This document shows positions 56,548 through 63,187 of a stretch of DNA of 64,000 nucleotides, piece after piece. Below the pieces are notes generated by a model, which made no database searches, was not told where the DNA came from, and saw nothing but the letters and a program-made list of their open reading frames with translations. Numbering within the stretch: the stretch's first letter is position 1; each line of letters opens with the position of its first letter. The translations under genes were made by a program, and so were the position numbers. Source of the DNA: Ereboglobus sp. PH5-10 (GTDB taxonomy: Bacteria > Verrucomicrobiota > Verrucomicrobiia > Opitutales > Opitutaceae); NCBI RefSeq assembly GCF_029504735.1, contig NZ_JAQFIP010000009.1:62001-126000 (forward strand). Reading direction: 5' to 3'.

Positions 56548-57312
56548 ATGCTCGGCTTAGGCATACTCAAAGGTTTTTATATAACGACGAAAAATCTCGT
56601 CGGCAGCTATTTCACGACCGAGCGGTTGACGACCCTCGAGTATCCGGAAGTGCGCGCCAAGCTCCCGCCCGCGTCGCGCACGTTCCCGTTCCTTGTTTAC
56701 GACGGCGACAATCCGGTTGACGGACTGCGCTGTGTCGCCTGCCGCATCTGCGAAAAGGAGTGCCCGCCGCAGTGCATCTACATTGTCCCCGAGCGCGACG
56801 AAAAGGGCAAGGTCATGAAAAAGCCGCGCATCTTCGACATCGATTACAGCGTGTGCATGGGCTGCCAGATCTGCGTCGAGGCGTGCCCCTTCGACTCGAT
56901 CAAGATGGACAACATTTACGAAATCGCCGTGCGCGACCGTTACGAGCCGCTCCTCATGCACCGCGAGCAACTCTCAAAACCCAACACCTACTTCCACGAA
57001 ATCAACCCGGTCGACGCGACCGAAGTGGACACCCGCCTCGCCGAGGAAAAACGCAAAGCCGAGGCGCGCGCCAAGGCCGCCGCTGCTGCAAAAGCGTCCG
57101 CCGCCGCGAAAGCCGCCGCAGCAGCAACACCCGCCGCCCCCGCCGACGCAGCGCAGACTGCCAAGTCTGCCCCCGCGCCCGCGCCCGAATCCGCCCAGCC
57201 GCCTGCCCCCACTTCCGCTCCGGCTCCGGCTCCCGCCAAACCCGACGAGTCCGCGCCGACCGCCGACAAGCCCGCCGCGCCATCCACCCTCAACCCACCC
57301 GCCGCGCAATGA
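56548..57312 (+). CDS. nuoI: NADH-quinone oxidoreductase subunit I with Ala/Pro-rich tail
   Basis: The protein has 254 residues. Two 4Fe-4S motifs are complete: CVACRICEKECPPQC and CMGCQICVEACPF. The conserved core ends near residue 164. Residues 165-254 are a low-complexity tail rich in Ala, Lys and then Pro (KAEARAKAAAAAKAS, later PAPAPESAQPPAP), absent from typical NuoI of about 160-180 residues. It precedes nuoH here, whereas the common order is H then I. The stop overlaps an ATG that opens a repeat-encoded frame. Confidence 0.94.
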   Translation: MLGLGILKGFYITTKNLVGSYFTTERLTTLEYPEVRAKLPPASRTFPFLVYDGDNPVDGLRCVACRICEKECPPQCIYIVPERDEKGKVMKKPRIFDIDYSVCMGCQICVEACPFDSIKMDNIYEIAVRDRYEPLLMHREQLSKPNTYFHEINPVDATEVDTRLAEEKRKAEARAKAAAAAKASAAAKAAAAATPAAPADAAQTAKSAPAPAPESAQPPAPTSAPAPAPAKPDESAPTADKPAAPSTLNPPAAQ

Positions 57313-57316
57313 GCAT

Positions 57317-57460
57317 TTCACCAACCGCCCCCGGAACACTTTCGTCGGCCGCCCCCGGAACACTTTCGTCGGCCACACCCGGAACACTTTCACCAACCGC
57401 ACTTGGAACACTTTCGCCGGCCGCACCTGGAACGCCCGCGCTGGCCGCATCCGAACCGTC
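57317..57460. repeat. Six tandem copies of a 24-bp unit
   Basis: Units begin at 57317, 57341, 57365, 57389, 57413 and 57437; the consensus contains GGCCGCCCCCGGAACACTTT. The first five are well conserved. In a frame opened by ATG 57309 (overlapping the nuoI stop and open to 57617) they encode an eight-residue repeat of the form S-x-x-A-P-G-T-L. The gene-free stretch 57313-57626 otherwise holds the palindromes upstream of the transposase gene, including GGAAGCCC/GGGCTTCC at 57480-57498. Confidence 0.9.
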
Positions 57461-57507
57461 CGTTCCGCCCTCGCGCACGGGAAGCCCGAAGGGCTTCCGT
57501 CCCCTTG

Positions 57508-57544
57508 CCCAGGGTTGCCGCAGCGAAGCGGAGGCTACCCTGGG
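57508..57544 (+). repeat. REP1 palindrome, 5' side of the transposase gene
   Basis: CCCAGGGT...ACCCTGGG with inner GCCGC/GCGG pairing. It is the reverse complement of the element at 58166-58202 with three substitutions, two of which compensate each other in the stem. Confidence 0.88.
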
Positions 57545-57564
57545 TATCCGATTATTGAATACAT

Positions 57565-57581
57565 CAACCCCAACGGGGTTG
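57565..57581 (+). repeat. REP2 palindrome, 5' side
   Basis: CAACCCC-AAC-GGGGTTG. The mirror copy is at 58131-58147. Confidence 0.85.
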
Positions 57582-57626
57582 TGTCCCTCCGCTCTCGCCG
57601 CGCCCATCGCCGCCTGATCTCCCGCC

Positions 57627-58082
57627 ATGTCGCAATCGTTTTCCGCCACATATCCGCACCTCGTCTTTTCGACAAAAGACCGCGCGCCATTGTTGCGCGA
57701 CAAAGGCGCGCGCGCGGAAATCCACGCCTACCTCGGCGGCATTTCAAAACAACTGGATTGCGTGCCGCTCATCACCGGCGGAGTCGAAGACCACGCGCAC
57801 ATGCTGGCGCAATTAGCCCGCACCATGACGATTGCCGATTGGGTAAAAGAGTTGAAGCGCGTATCAACGCTATGGATTAAGGAACGGTTTCCCGCGCTTC
57901 ATGATTTTTCATGGCAGTCGGGCTACGGTGTTTTTTCCGTCAGCCAATCCAACACCGGCGCCGTCGAGGAATACATCGCGAACCAAGAGGCGCACCACCG
58001 CAAAACGACGTTTCAGGAGGAGTATCGCGCGCTGCTCCAGAAACACAAAATAGAATGGGATGAACGCTATGTTTGGGAATAA
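57627..58082 (+). CDS. REP-associated Y1 (IS200-like) transposase
   Basis: The protein has 151 residues. The HUH motif is GGVEDHAHMLAQL (His-x-His), and the nucleophilic Tyr lies in VEEYIANQEAHHRK, as in IS200/IS605-like TnpA and RAYT proteins. The N-terminus YPHLVFSTKDRAPLL is typical. Paired palindromes in mirrored order flank the gene, which identifies it as a REP-associated tyrosine transposase rather than a plain IS200. It is inserted between nuoI and nuoH in the operon direction and looks intact. Confidence 0.9.
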   Translation: MSQSFSATYPHLVFSTKDRAPLLRDKGARAEIHAYLGGISKQLDCVPLITGGVEDHAHMLAQLARTMTIADWVKELKRVSTLWIKERFPALHDFSWQSGYGVFSVSQSNTGAVEEYIANQEAHHRKTTFQEEYRALLQKHKIEWDERYVWE

Positions 58083-58130
58083 TCAACATGCGCATTATTC
58101 CGCGTCCGCGCCTCGCGCCCGCGCCGGACA

Positions 58131-58147
58131 CAACCCCGTTGGGGTTG
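58131..58147 (-). repeat. REP2 palindrome, 3' side
   Basis: CAACCCC-GTT-GGGGTTG, mirror of 57565-57581. Confidence 0.85.
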
Positions 58148-58165
58148 CCGGCATTTTTTCCGTTA

Positions 58166-58202
58166 CCCAAGGTAGCCTCCGCTTCGCCGCGGCAACCTTG
58201 GG
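58166..58202 (-). repeat. REP1 palindrome, 3' side
   Basis: CCCAAGGT...ACCTTGGG with inner CCGC pairing; mirror of 57508-57544. A further small hairpin GAACGGC/GCCGTTC follows at 58213-58229. Confidence 0.88.
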
Positions 58203-58316
58203 CTATGTGACAGAACGGCGTTGCCGTTCAAAAACGCCGGACGCTGGAGTGCGACTTTGCCGTTCGTTTTCACCCCGCCCGCTTTCCCGCAAAATTTCAC
58301 CTTTTTACACGCACCC

Positions 58317-59549
58317 ATGAACCCTTTCACCGCCACAATCTGGTTCAAATCCTTTGCCGACTGGGCCGAAAACCTCCCCGTCCGCATCCACGATTGGATA
58401 CTCGGCCTCCTTCCCGCATGGCCCTGGCTGCACTGGCTCACCACCGCGCTGCTCGCCATCGTGCTCATCCTCACATTTTACGGACTCTTCTTTGCGATGA
58501 TCACCGTCACCGAGCGCAAGGGCTTGGGACGTTTTCAAAACCGCCCCGGCCCCAACCGCACCGGACCCTTCGGGCTGATCCAACCCTTTGCCGACGCCGT
58601 CAAGGCCATCTGCAAGGAGGACATCGTGCCCGCCGCCGCCGACAAGGTCCTGCACTTCATCGCGCCCTGCGCCACCGTTTTTTTCGGCCTGCTCACGCTC
58701 GCCATCATCCCCGCCGGACGCCACTTCACCGCGCTCAACCTCGACGCCGGACTCCTTTATTTCTTCGCCGCCGGCGCCGCCTCCGAGCTCGCCATCTTCA
58801 TGGCCGGCTGGTCGTCGCACAACAAATACTCGCTCCTCTCCGCCATGCGCGCGCTCGCGCAACTCATCTCGTTCGAACTCCCGCTGCTCCTCGTCACGGT
58901 GCCCGTCGTCATGGTCGCCGGCACGCTCTCGCTGCCCGGCATCATCGCCCAGCAAGGCGCCTGGACGCTCGGCGGCCTCGTCCCCGCGTGGAATTTTTTC
59001 ACACCCTGGGGTTTCTTCGGCTTCATTGTGTTTTTCATCGCCGCGCTCGCCGAGACGAACCGCTGCCCGTTTGACCTTCCCGAGGGCGAGTCCGAAATCA
59101 TCGCCGGGCACCTCACCGAGTATTCAGGATTCAAATACGCGCTCTTTTTCATGGGCGAGTATTTCGGCATGCTCGCGCTCTCCGGCCTCGGCGTGACGCT
59201 CTTCTTCGGCGGCTGGAACGCCCCCTGCGAATTCCTGCAATTCATCCCCTCCTACTGCTGGTTCACGATAAAACTCTTCATGATGATGTTCATGTTCATC
59301 TGGATACGCGCCACGCTTTTGCGCCTGCGCATCGACCAGCTCATGCGCCTCGCGTGGAAACTCCTCGTGCCGCTCGCGCTCATCAACCTCGTCGTCGTCG
59401 CGTTCTGGCTGCGCACGGGCGACTGGGCCGGCCCGCTGCAACTCGTCCGCTGGGCCGTCGCCATCCTCCTCGAACTCGTCCCCTTCATCCTCATCGGCCG
59501 CCACATGAGCAAGGGCCTCGGCCCGAGAAAATACAAATACGCGCAATGA
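58317..59549 (+). CDS. nuoH: NADH-quinone oxidoreductase subunit H
   Basis: The protein has 410 residues with eight to nine membrane helices and contacts the quinone tunnel. Conserved parts: MITVTERKGLGRFQNRPGPN, GPFGLIQPFADAVKAICKED, ELAIFMAGWSSHNKYSLL, RALAQLISFELPL and ALAETNRCPFDLPEGESE. Longer than E. coli NuoH (325) mainly at the N-terminus and in the loop around TLSLPGIIAQQG. It lies downstream of the RAYT insertion, so its expression may depend on read-through. Confidence 0.95.
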   Translation: MNPFTATIWFKSFADWAENLPVRIHDWILGLLPAWPWLHWLTTALLAIVLILTFYGLFFAMITVTERKGLGRFQNRPGPNRTGPFGLIQPFADAVKAICKEDIVPAAADKVLHFIAPCATVFFGLLTLAIIPAGRHFTALNLDAGLLYFFAAGAASELAIFMAGWSSHNKYSLLSAMRALAQLISFELPLLLVTVPVVMVAGTLSLPGIIAQQGAWTLGGLVPAWNFFTPWGFFGFIVFFIAALAETNRCPFDLPEGESEIIAGHLTEYSGFKYALFFMGEYFGMLALSGLGVTLFFGGWNAPCEFLQFIPSYCWFTIKLFMMMFMFIWIRATLLRLRIDQLMRLAWKLLVPLALINLVVVAFWLRTGDWAGPLQLVRWAVAILLELVPFILIGRHMSKGLGPRKYKYAQ

Positions 59550-59852
59550 AATTTTCGATTTTCGATTCTCGATTTTCGATTGTGGAGCTACCGCTCCGCA
59601 ACACATCCGAAAAAGGAACCCCGCCCGAAGGTGGGGTAATGGATGTTGGGCTGGGCCTGCCGAGGCATTCGTCCATATCGAGCCCCCAAAGAGGCGCCCA
59701 CCGCCGCGAAACCTAAACACCAGCCAACCGACCCCCAAGTAAGATCTAACGCGCTTATGAAATTCTGGATTTTAAAACCACTGTTCTGCTTCGCATTCAA
59801 ACCCGCGCGGTAGCGCGCAATCAAAAATCGAGAATCCAAAATCGAAAATTCC
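59548..59852. repeat. Composite inverted repeat filling the nuoH-nuoJ spacer
   Basis: Outer arms 59548-59582 and 59819-59852 (TTTTCGATT units) are complementary at about 31 of 34 positions. Inside are GGAGC-TACC-GCTCC (59584-59597) and CGCGC-GGTA-GCGCG (59804-59817), the same two tetraloop hairpins as in the element at 33357-33440. The central 200 bp have no gene. Confidence 0.9.
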
Positions 59853-59855
59853 TCC

Positions 59856-60386
59856 ATGTCCCTCTCGCTTCTCATCTTCATCCTCATCGCCATTGCCACG
59901 CTTGGCTCGGCGGCGGTCGCGCTCGCGTTGAAAAACATCATCCGCGCGGCGCTCCTGCTTGTCGTGAGCTGGGTCGGCATCGCGGCGTTTTACCTGTGGG
60001 CCGACGCGCAATTCGTGGCCTTCGCGCAAGTGCTCGTTTATGTCGGCGCCATCTCGATGGTCGTTCTCTTCGGCGTGGTGCTCACGCGCCGCGCGCCCGT
60101 CAGCGTTGTTGACACCACCGTCACGCCCTCGATGCGCGCGGTCGCCGGGGTCGCCTCCGCCGGGCTCGTCGCGCTCGCCGTCGTCTGGGGAATCCTCGGC
60201 ACCGAGCTGCCGCAAACATCATCGCGCGCCGCCGCGCCCGTCGTGAACATGCGCGCGCTCGGCCTCGAACTCATGGGCCAATACGCCGCCGCCATCCTCA
60301 TCGTCGGCGCGCTCCTCACCGTCGCGCTCCTCGGCTCCGTCGTGGTCGCTTCTCATGAAGAGAAGCTAATGAAAAATGAAAAATGA
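59856..60386 (+). CDS. nuoJ: NADH-quinone oxidoreductase subunit J
   Basis: The protein has 176 residues with five membrane helices. ALKNIIRAALLLVVSWVGIAAFYL and FVAFAQVLVYVGAISMVVLFGVVL are the family core. The last nine residues (EEKLMKNEK) are encoded in the left arm of the repeat in the next spacer. Confidence 0.93.
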   Translation: MSLSLLIFILIAIATLGSAAVALALKNIIRAALLLVVSWVGIAAFYLWADAQFVAFAQVLVYVGAISMVVLFGVVLTRRAPVSVVDTTVTPSMRAVAGVASAGLVALAVVWGILGTELPQTSSRAAAPVVNMRALGLELMGQYAAAILIVGALLTVALLGSVVVASHEEKLMKNEK

Positions 60387-60477
60387 AGAATCAGGAGAAG
60401 GCCTCCGGCTAATCCGAAAAAGCAACCGACGACGCATGCGCCATTATCCATTATACATTTTAAATTATACATTTTCC
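60368..60477. repeat. Repeat-bearing nuoJ-nuoK spacer
   Basis: The left part (60368-60389, AATGAAAAATGAAAAATG units) overlaps the nuoJ stop; the right part (60441-60477, CATTATACATTTTAAATTATACATTTTCC pattern, read in pieces) ends just before nuoK. Between them lies a half copy of the palindrome found inside mpl (60402-60419). Confidence 0.7.
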
Positions 60478-60479
60478 TC

Positions 60480-60797
60480 ATGAGCGCCCTTCACCTCTGC
60501 CTGATTTTTTCGACGCTGCTATTTGCGCTGGGCCTCGCCGCCGCGCTCTCCCGCAGCAACGCCATCCTCGTGCTCCTCGGCGTCGAGCTGATGCTCAACG
60601 CGGCCAACATCAACTTCATCGCCTTCTGGCGTTTCTCGCCGCAATTCGCGAGCAACCCGCACGCCGGCGTCATCTTCGCGATCTTCTCGATCGCGGTCGC
60701 CGCCGCCGAGGCCGCGGTCGGCCTCGCGCTCATCATCGCCGTCTACCGCCACTACAAAAACGTGCGCCTGCAAGACGCCGATCAGCTCAAAGGCTGA
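60480..60797 (+). CDS. nuoK: NADH-quinone oxidoreductase subunit K
   Basis: The protein has 105 residues with three membrane helices, an MrpC-like antiporter-related subunit. The conserved Glu residues are in LVLLGVELMLNAANINFIAF and VAAAEAAVGLALIIAVYRH. A weak ATCAGC/GCTGAT hairpin with a T run (60781-60802) overlaps its stop codon. Confidence 0.95.
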   Translation: MSALHLCLIFSTLLFALGLAAALSRSNAILVLLGVELMLNAANINFIAFWRFSPQFASNPHAGVIFAIFSIAVAAAEAAVGLALIIAVYRHYKNVRLQDADQLKG

Positions 60798-60812
60798 TTT
60801 TTCAAACCAATC

Positions 60813-60919
60813 AACCACGGAGAACACGGAGAAACACAGAGCCAAACCCATGAAGAATTTAACTCATGCAACCTGTCTCCTTTTCCGCCTCTCCGTGCTC
60901 CTCCGTGCCCTCCGTGGTT
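60813..60919. repeat. Hairpin element upstream of nuoL (copy 1)
   Basis: AACCACGGAGAACACGGAG at 60813-60831 is complementary to the CTCCGTGCCCTCCGTGGTT right arm. The 62 bases 60834-60895 differ at a single position from 63062-63123 in copy 2. Confidence 0.92.
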
Positions 60920-60921
60920 AA
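60850..60921 (+). CDS. Micro reading frame in the copy 1 hairpin
   Basis: The frame has 23 codons from ATG 60850, beginning MKNLTHATCLL and ending LLRALRG, with a TAA stop. The same frame is kept in copy 2 with one amino-acid change (Val to Ala) and two silent changes. There is no ribosome binding site. It may be chance conservation of a young duplicate or a leader peptide. Confidence 0.25.
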   Translation: MKNLTHATCLLFRLSVLLRALRG

Positions 60922-60954
60922 TTAACTCCGAGAAAAATTTCCAAAACACTCTTC

Positions 60955-63045
60955 ATGCTTTCCGCAAAATACATCTGGCTCATTCCGTTGCTTCCGCTCA
61001 TCGCCGCGGCAATCGGGACATTCCTTCCGCGCGGCGGCAGCTCGCGCAAAATCGCCTCCGCCTCCGCGATCCTCTCGATGGCCGCCGGGTTCGTGCTCTC
61101 GTGCCTCGCGCTCCGCGGCGCGCTCGCCAATCCCGCCGCGCACGACACTTGGAATTTCCGCTGGCTCGATTTCGGCGCCACCACGCTCGAACTCGGTTTC
61201 ATCAACGACCCGCTCACCGCGTTCATGCTCGTGATGGTTACGTTTGTAGGCTCGCTCATTTTTATTTTCAGCACCGGCTACATGAAGGAGGACGCCAACG
61301 CCGCGAAGTTTTTCTGCTACCTCTCGTTCTTCGCCGCCGCGATGCTCGGCCTCGTCGTTTCCAACAGCCTGCTTCTCCTCTTCGTGTGCTGGGAACTCGT
61401 CGGGCTCGCCTCGTATCTGCTCATCGGTTTCTGGTTCACAAAACCCGCCGCCGCGGCCGCCGCGAAAAAAGCCTTCATCACCACGCGCATCGGCGACCTC
61501 GGCCTGCTCATCGGCATCTGCTGGCTCTACAACGCCGGGGGCACGCTGCTATTCTATGACGGCGGCAACGGGTTTCTCGAAACCAGCGTCCTCGGGGCAC
61601 TCACCGTCGTGCTGCCTTGCGGACTTGCCGTCTCGACCGCAATCGGCCTCCTCATCTTTTGCGGCGCGGTTGGCAAATCAGGCCAGTTCCCGCTGCATGT
61701 CTGGCTCCCCGACGCGATGGAAGGCCCGACACCCGTCTCCGCGCTCATCCACGCCGCAACAATGGTCGCGGCTGGCGTGTTTCTCATTGCCCGCGTTTAT
61801 CCGCTCATGGCGTTGGATCAGGCCAACATTTTACGTGATGGATTTGATGCCGTGCTCAGTGGAGCGCCTCTCGAAATTTATTCCTCCACCGGTATCAAGG
61901 CTCTCACCGTCGTCGCCATCATCGGCGCGATCACCGCGCTCTTCGGCGCGGTCGTCGCCGTGGCGCAAAACGACATCAAACGCATCCTCGCGTTTTCGAC
62001 CGTCTCCCAACTCGGCTACATGATGCTCGCCATCGGTGTCGGCGCGTGGCCCGTGGCGATCTTCCATCTTCTCACGCACGCATTTTTCAAGGCGCTGCTC
62101 TTCCTCGGCGCGGGCAGCGTCATCCACGCCGCGCATCACGAGCAGGACATCCGTTATCTCGGCGGACTCGCCCCGCGCATGAAGATCACCTTCGCCACCT
62201 TTGCCATCGGCATGATGGCGCTCGCCGGCGTGCCGTTCCTCTTCTCCGGTTTCTGGTCGAAGGAAGGCATCCTCCACGCCGCGCACGGCTGGACGGTCTC
62301 GCAACTGCCATTCTACGTCGCGCTCGTCGCCGTCGTGCTTACCGCGTTCTACATGACGCGCCTCGTCTGCGAAGTTTTCCTCGGCAAGGCCCGTTCGCAC
62401 GCCTCCGAGCACGCGCATGAAAACAGCCCCGCGATGACCCTGCCGCTCGTGCTCCTCGCCGTCTGCGCAATCGGCCTCGGTTTCCTCGGCACGCCCGCGT
62501 GGCCCTGGCTCCAGTCGATGCTCGAGGGCATCCCCGCCGACAAAATCCACGGTCACTCCATCTTCTCCGAACCCGGCCTCATGATCACGTCGATTGTGCT
62601 CGTCGCGCTCGGCATCGGCGTTGGTTGCGCGCTCTATTATTTCTTGCGCAAACGCAACACCACCGGCGAACTCGACCCGCTCGAAAAAGCCGCGCCCGCG
62701 CTCTGGACCGCGCTCGCCAACCGCCTCTACTTCGACGAACTCTACGCCGCGACCTTCGGACGCCTCTTCGACGCAATCGCGTGGCTCTCCGACGCGTTCG
62801 ACCGCCACGTTTGGGGCGGCCTCATAAACCTGATCGGCGGCCTCGGCCTGTTCGCCGGCGGCGTGAACCGCGAGTTTGACGAAAACACCCTCAACGGCGG
62901 TTTCGACACCGTGAGCGAGGACCTCCGCAAAACCGGCAAGGCATACAGCCGCGCCCAAACCGGCGACGCCCACGGCTACCTCCGCACCATGGCCCTCGGC
63001 TTCGCCGGTCTCATCGCAATCGTAATCCTCATCGTCGCCATCTGA
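60955..63045 (+). CDS. nuoL: NADH-quinone oxidoreductase subunit L
   Basis: The protein has 696 residues and is the distal antiporter-like proton channel. Conserved segments: FCYLSFFAAAMLGLVVSNSLL, WELVGLASYLLIGFW, KSGQFPLHVWLPDAMEGPTP, VSALIHAATMVAAGVFLIARV and AQNDIKRILAFSTVSQLGYM. The key Lys residues are in GKSGQFPLHVWL and DIKRILAFS. A long C-terminal part (about 540-696) includes the lateral helix region. It lies between two almost identical repeat copies. Confidence 0.96.
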   Translation: MLSAKYIWLIPLLPLIAAAIGTFLPRGGSSRKIASASAILSMAAGFVLSCLALRGALANPAAHDTWNFRWLDFGATTLELGFINDPLTAFMLVMVTFVGSLIFIFSTGYMKEDANAAKFFCYLSFFAAAMLGLVVSNSLLLLFVCWELVGLASYLLIGFWFTKPAAAAAAKKAFITTRIGDLGLLIGICWLYNAGGTLLFYDGGNGFLETSVLGALTVVLPCGLAVSTAIGLLIFCGAVGKSGQFPLHVWLPDAMEGPTPVSALIHAATMVAAGVFLIARVYPLMALDQANILRDGFDAVLSGAPLEIYSSTGIKALTVVAIIGAITALFGAVVAVAQNDIKRILAFSTVSQLGYMMLAIGVGAWPVAIFHLLTHAFFKALLFLGAGSVIHAAHHEQDIRYLGGLAPRMKITFATFAIGMMALAGVPFLFSGFWSKEGILHAAHGWTVSQLPFYVALVAVVLTAFYMTRLVCEVFLGKARSHASEHAHENSPAMTLPLVLLAVCAIGLGFLGTPAWPWLQSMLEGIPADKIHGHSIFSEPGLMITSIVLVALGIGVGCALYYFLRKRNTTGELDPLEKAAPALWTALANRLYFDELYAATFGRLFDAIAWLSDAFDRHVWGGLINLIGGLGLFAGGVNREFDENTLNGGFDTVSEDLRKTGKAYSRAQTGDAHGYLRTMALGFAGLIAIVILIVAI

Positions 63046-63050
63046 TTTTT

Positions 63051-63147
63051 AACCACGGAGAACACAGAGCCAAACCAATGAAGAATTTAACTCATGCAAC
63101 CTGTCTCCTTTTCCGCCTCTCCGCGCTCCTCCGCGCTCTCCGTGGTT
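63051..63147. repeat. Hairpin element downstream of nuoL (copy 2)
   Basis: AACCACGGAG at 63051-63060 is complementary to CTCCGTGGTT ending at 63147. The core matches copy 1 almost exactly. It is followed by a half copy of the CCGCATTCCGCATT repeat (63155-63184) that leads up to the nuoM start. Confidence 0.92.
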
Positions 63148-63149
63148 AA
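63078..63149 (+). CDS. Micro reading frame in the copy 2 hairpin
   Basis: The frame has 23 codons from ATG 63078 to TAA 63149, beginning MKNLTHATCLL and ending LLRALRG. It is the counterpart of the frame at 60850-60921. Whether it is translated is unknown. Confidence 0.25.
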   Translation: MKNLTHATCLLFRLSALLRALRG

Positions 63150-63187
63150 TTAATTCCGCACTCCGAAATCCGCATTCCGCATTTTCC

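Larger units (their letters stand above)
57508..58202 (+). mobile_element. RAYT/REP element between nuoI and nuoH
   Basis: The unit is REP1-REP2-transposase-REP2'-REP1', with the two sides in inverted order. Outer ends are taken as the outer REP1 boundaries; no target-site duplication could be identified by eye, so the true limits are uncertain. Confidence 0.8.
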
